DNA from: an uncultured Oscillospiraceae bacterium
Lineage (GTDB): Bacteria > Bacillota > Clostridia > Oscillospirales > Ruminococcaceae
NCBI GenBank assembly: GCA_950097605.1
Contig: CATNEU010000120.1
Coordinates: 1-5,467 of the forward strand
Length of the DNA stretch: 5,467 nt
Direction of reading: 5' to 3'
Below the pieces are notes generated by a model, which did not search any database, was not told the DNA's origin, and was given only the letters and a program-made list of their open reading frames with translations. Below are positions 4,542 to 5,467 of this stretch, piece by piece. The translations under genes and the position numbers were made by a program. The stretch's first letter is position 1; each line of letters begins with the position of its first letter.

Positions 4542-5222
4542 ATGATGGGTTGGATATTTACGGGACTTATTGTCATATCTGTGCTATTTGGGTGCTTAAA
4601 CGGCCGAATGCCGGAGGTTTCGGGCGCCGCCATCGGCGGCTGCACCGGCGCGGTCGAGCTGTTTCTAACCCTGCTGGGCTCGATCTGTCTCTGGACGGGG
4701 CTGCTCAAGGTCGCGGATAAGGCCGGCCTCACCACTGTGCTGAGTAAACTGATTTCCCCGATCACCAAACGGCTGTTCCGTGGGATGGACCCGGCTTCGC
4801 CCGCCGCAAAAGCCATCTGCATGAACATCACCGCCAACTTTTTGGGACTCGGCAACGCGGCCACGCCGCTCGGCATCGCCGCTATGAAGGAAATGCAGAA
4901 AGCGGCGCCCGAAAAGCACACCGCTTCGCGGCACATGATTACCTTTGTGGTGCTCAATACCGCCTCCATCCAGCTAATTCCCACCAATACCGCTATACTG
5001 CGCCTGCAAAACGGCAGCGCGGCCCCTATGGACATCATGCCCGCCGTTTGGCTGACCTCGGTTGTGACGGTCGCCGTCGGGCTGGCCGCCGTGAAGGTGT
5101 GCAGTATACTCTGCCACGACACGCCGCCGAGCCGCGCCAAACCGCAGGGCCGCAGCTCCCGGCTTCTGCCGGGCCATTCCCCTCCGCCGGATGCCCCCGC
5201 GCCAAAGCAATCCCGGGCATAA
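4542..5222 (+). CDS. spmA: spore maturation protein A (SpmA)
   Basis: 226 residues from ATG 4542, chosen because AAGGTGG lies 8 bases upstream; the in-frame GTG at 4530 overlaps that site. It belongs to the nucleoside-recognition (Gate) domain family. Membrane segments are visible at about 3-19, 37-57, 133-148 and 167-187, with the family signature around residues 95-111 (TANFLGLGNAATPLG). In B. subtilis, SpmA and SpmB are membrane proteins of the mother cell needed for full dehydration of the spore core and heat resistance; their transported substrate is not established. It is followed after 40 bases by spmB, the usual pair. The protein is about 30 residues longer than B. subtilis SpmA (196), owing to a hydrophilic Pro/Arg-rich tail (from about 193). 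The high GC at third positions shows that this tail is in the true frame. Confidence 0.93.
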   Translation: MMGWIFTGLIVISVLFGCLNGRMPEVSGAAIGGCTGAVELFLTLLGSICLWTGLLKVADKAGLTTVLSKLISPITKRLFRGMDPASPAAKAICMNITANFLGLGNAATPLGIAAMKEMQKAAPEKHTASRHMITFVVLNTASIQLIPTNTAILRLQNGSAAPMDIMPAVWLTSVVTVAVGLAAVKVCSILCHDTPPSRAKPQGRSSRLLPGHSPPPDAPAPKQSRA

Positions 5223-5262
5223 AACCCAAGACTTTGCAACCTGACGTTTGGAGAGATGCCGC

Positions 5263-5467
5263 ATGCCAAATCTGACCGACCTGCTCGTTCCGCTGATTAT
5301 CTGCTTGATCCTGGTGTTTGGACTCATACGGGGCGTCAAGGTATTCGACGTTTTCATCAAAGGCGCAAAGGAAGGCGTGCTGACCGCCGTGAAAATCCTG
5401 CCGGCGCTGATCGCCATTCTGACCGCCGTCGGCATGTTCAAGGCCTCCGGCGCGCTGGATATCCTCA
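5263..5467 (+). CDS. spmB: spore maturation protein B (SpmB), 5' part
   Basis: The first 68 codons run off the right edge. ATG 5263 has GGAG (5250-5253) at 9 bases; the nearer ATG at 5256 is in another frame. The sequence begins MPNLTDLLVPLIICLILVFG and continues through KEGVLTAVKILPALIAILT to MFKASGALDIL, matching the SpmB N-terminus: a first membrane helix (about 4-24), the KEG motif, then a second helix ending in the FKASGAL segment. It acts with SpmA in spore core dehydration and is almost certainly cotranscribed with it. The remaining part, including the C-terminal Gate domain, lies outside the window. Confidence 0.92.
   Translation, partial: MPNLTDLLVPLIICLILVFGLIRGVKVFDVFIKGAKEGVLTAVKILPALIAILTAVGMFKASGALDIL

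Noticed and set aside
4523..5269. 248-codon - strand frame opposite spmA
   Set aside because: It is the antisense shadow of spmA, which has a clear family signature and the correct start signals.

Overview
The window reads as chromosome of an endospore-forming Firmicute of the class Clostridia, plausibly an Oscillospiraceae/Ruminococcaceae-type gut anaerobe. The evidence is a SpoIIQ-type LytM protein, a B. subtilis-like AbrB with a clostridial cysteine tail, a spmA-spmB pair, GC-rich third codon positions in the core genes, AT-rich intergenic spacers and Gram-positive Shine-Dalgarno sites. The lineage below class level is inference.

Layout. Positions 1-70 hold the 3' end of an unidentified + strand gene. 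A long hairpin (86-127) is followed by a toxin-immunity remnant: a barnase-type ribonuclease whose C-terminal catalytic half is well preserved but whose N-terminal half is not recognisable (up to 456), and a barstar-type inhibitor (ending at 796). The best ribosome binding site in this pair points to an ATG that is out of frame with the barstar core, so the locus looks decayed or frameshifted. A strong shared terminator (872-928) separates it from a convergent citrate synthase gene on the - strand (952-2316), which has a good sigma-A promoter (2504-2532) and a leader of about 180 nt. Positions 2533-2913 hold no convincing protein gene. They contain a foldable segment followed by a bidirectional terminator, possibly a small RNA.

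The right half is concerned with sporulation. spoIIQ (2914-3702, - strand) has a close match to a sigma-F promoter directly upstream. abrB (4026-4265, - strand) has a consensus sigma-A promoter whose -35 element coincides with a perfect Spo0A-box match, plus its own terminator. Diverging from abrB, spmA (4542-5222, + strand) is followed by spmB, which runs off the right edge.

How the genes fit together: AbrB is a transition-state repressor that Spo0A~P shuts off at sporulation onset; SpoIIQ is the forespore half of the engulfment/feeding-channel complex; SpmA and SpmB act later in spore core dehydration. Citrate synthase supplies citrate or glutamate precursors and stands alone here. I see no CRISPR array, tRNA, rRNA or insertion sequence. 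The least ordinary elements are the decayed barnase/barstar locus, the candidate structured RNA at 2607-2777, and the control elements in front of spoIIQ and abrB.
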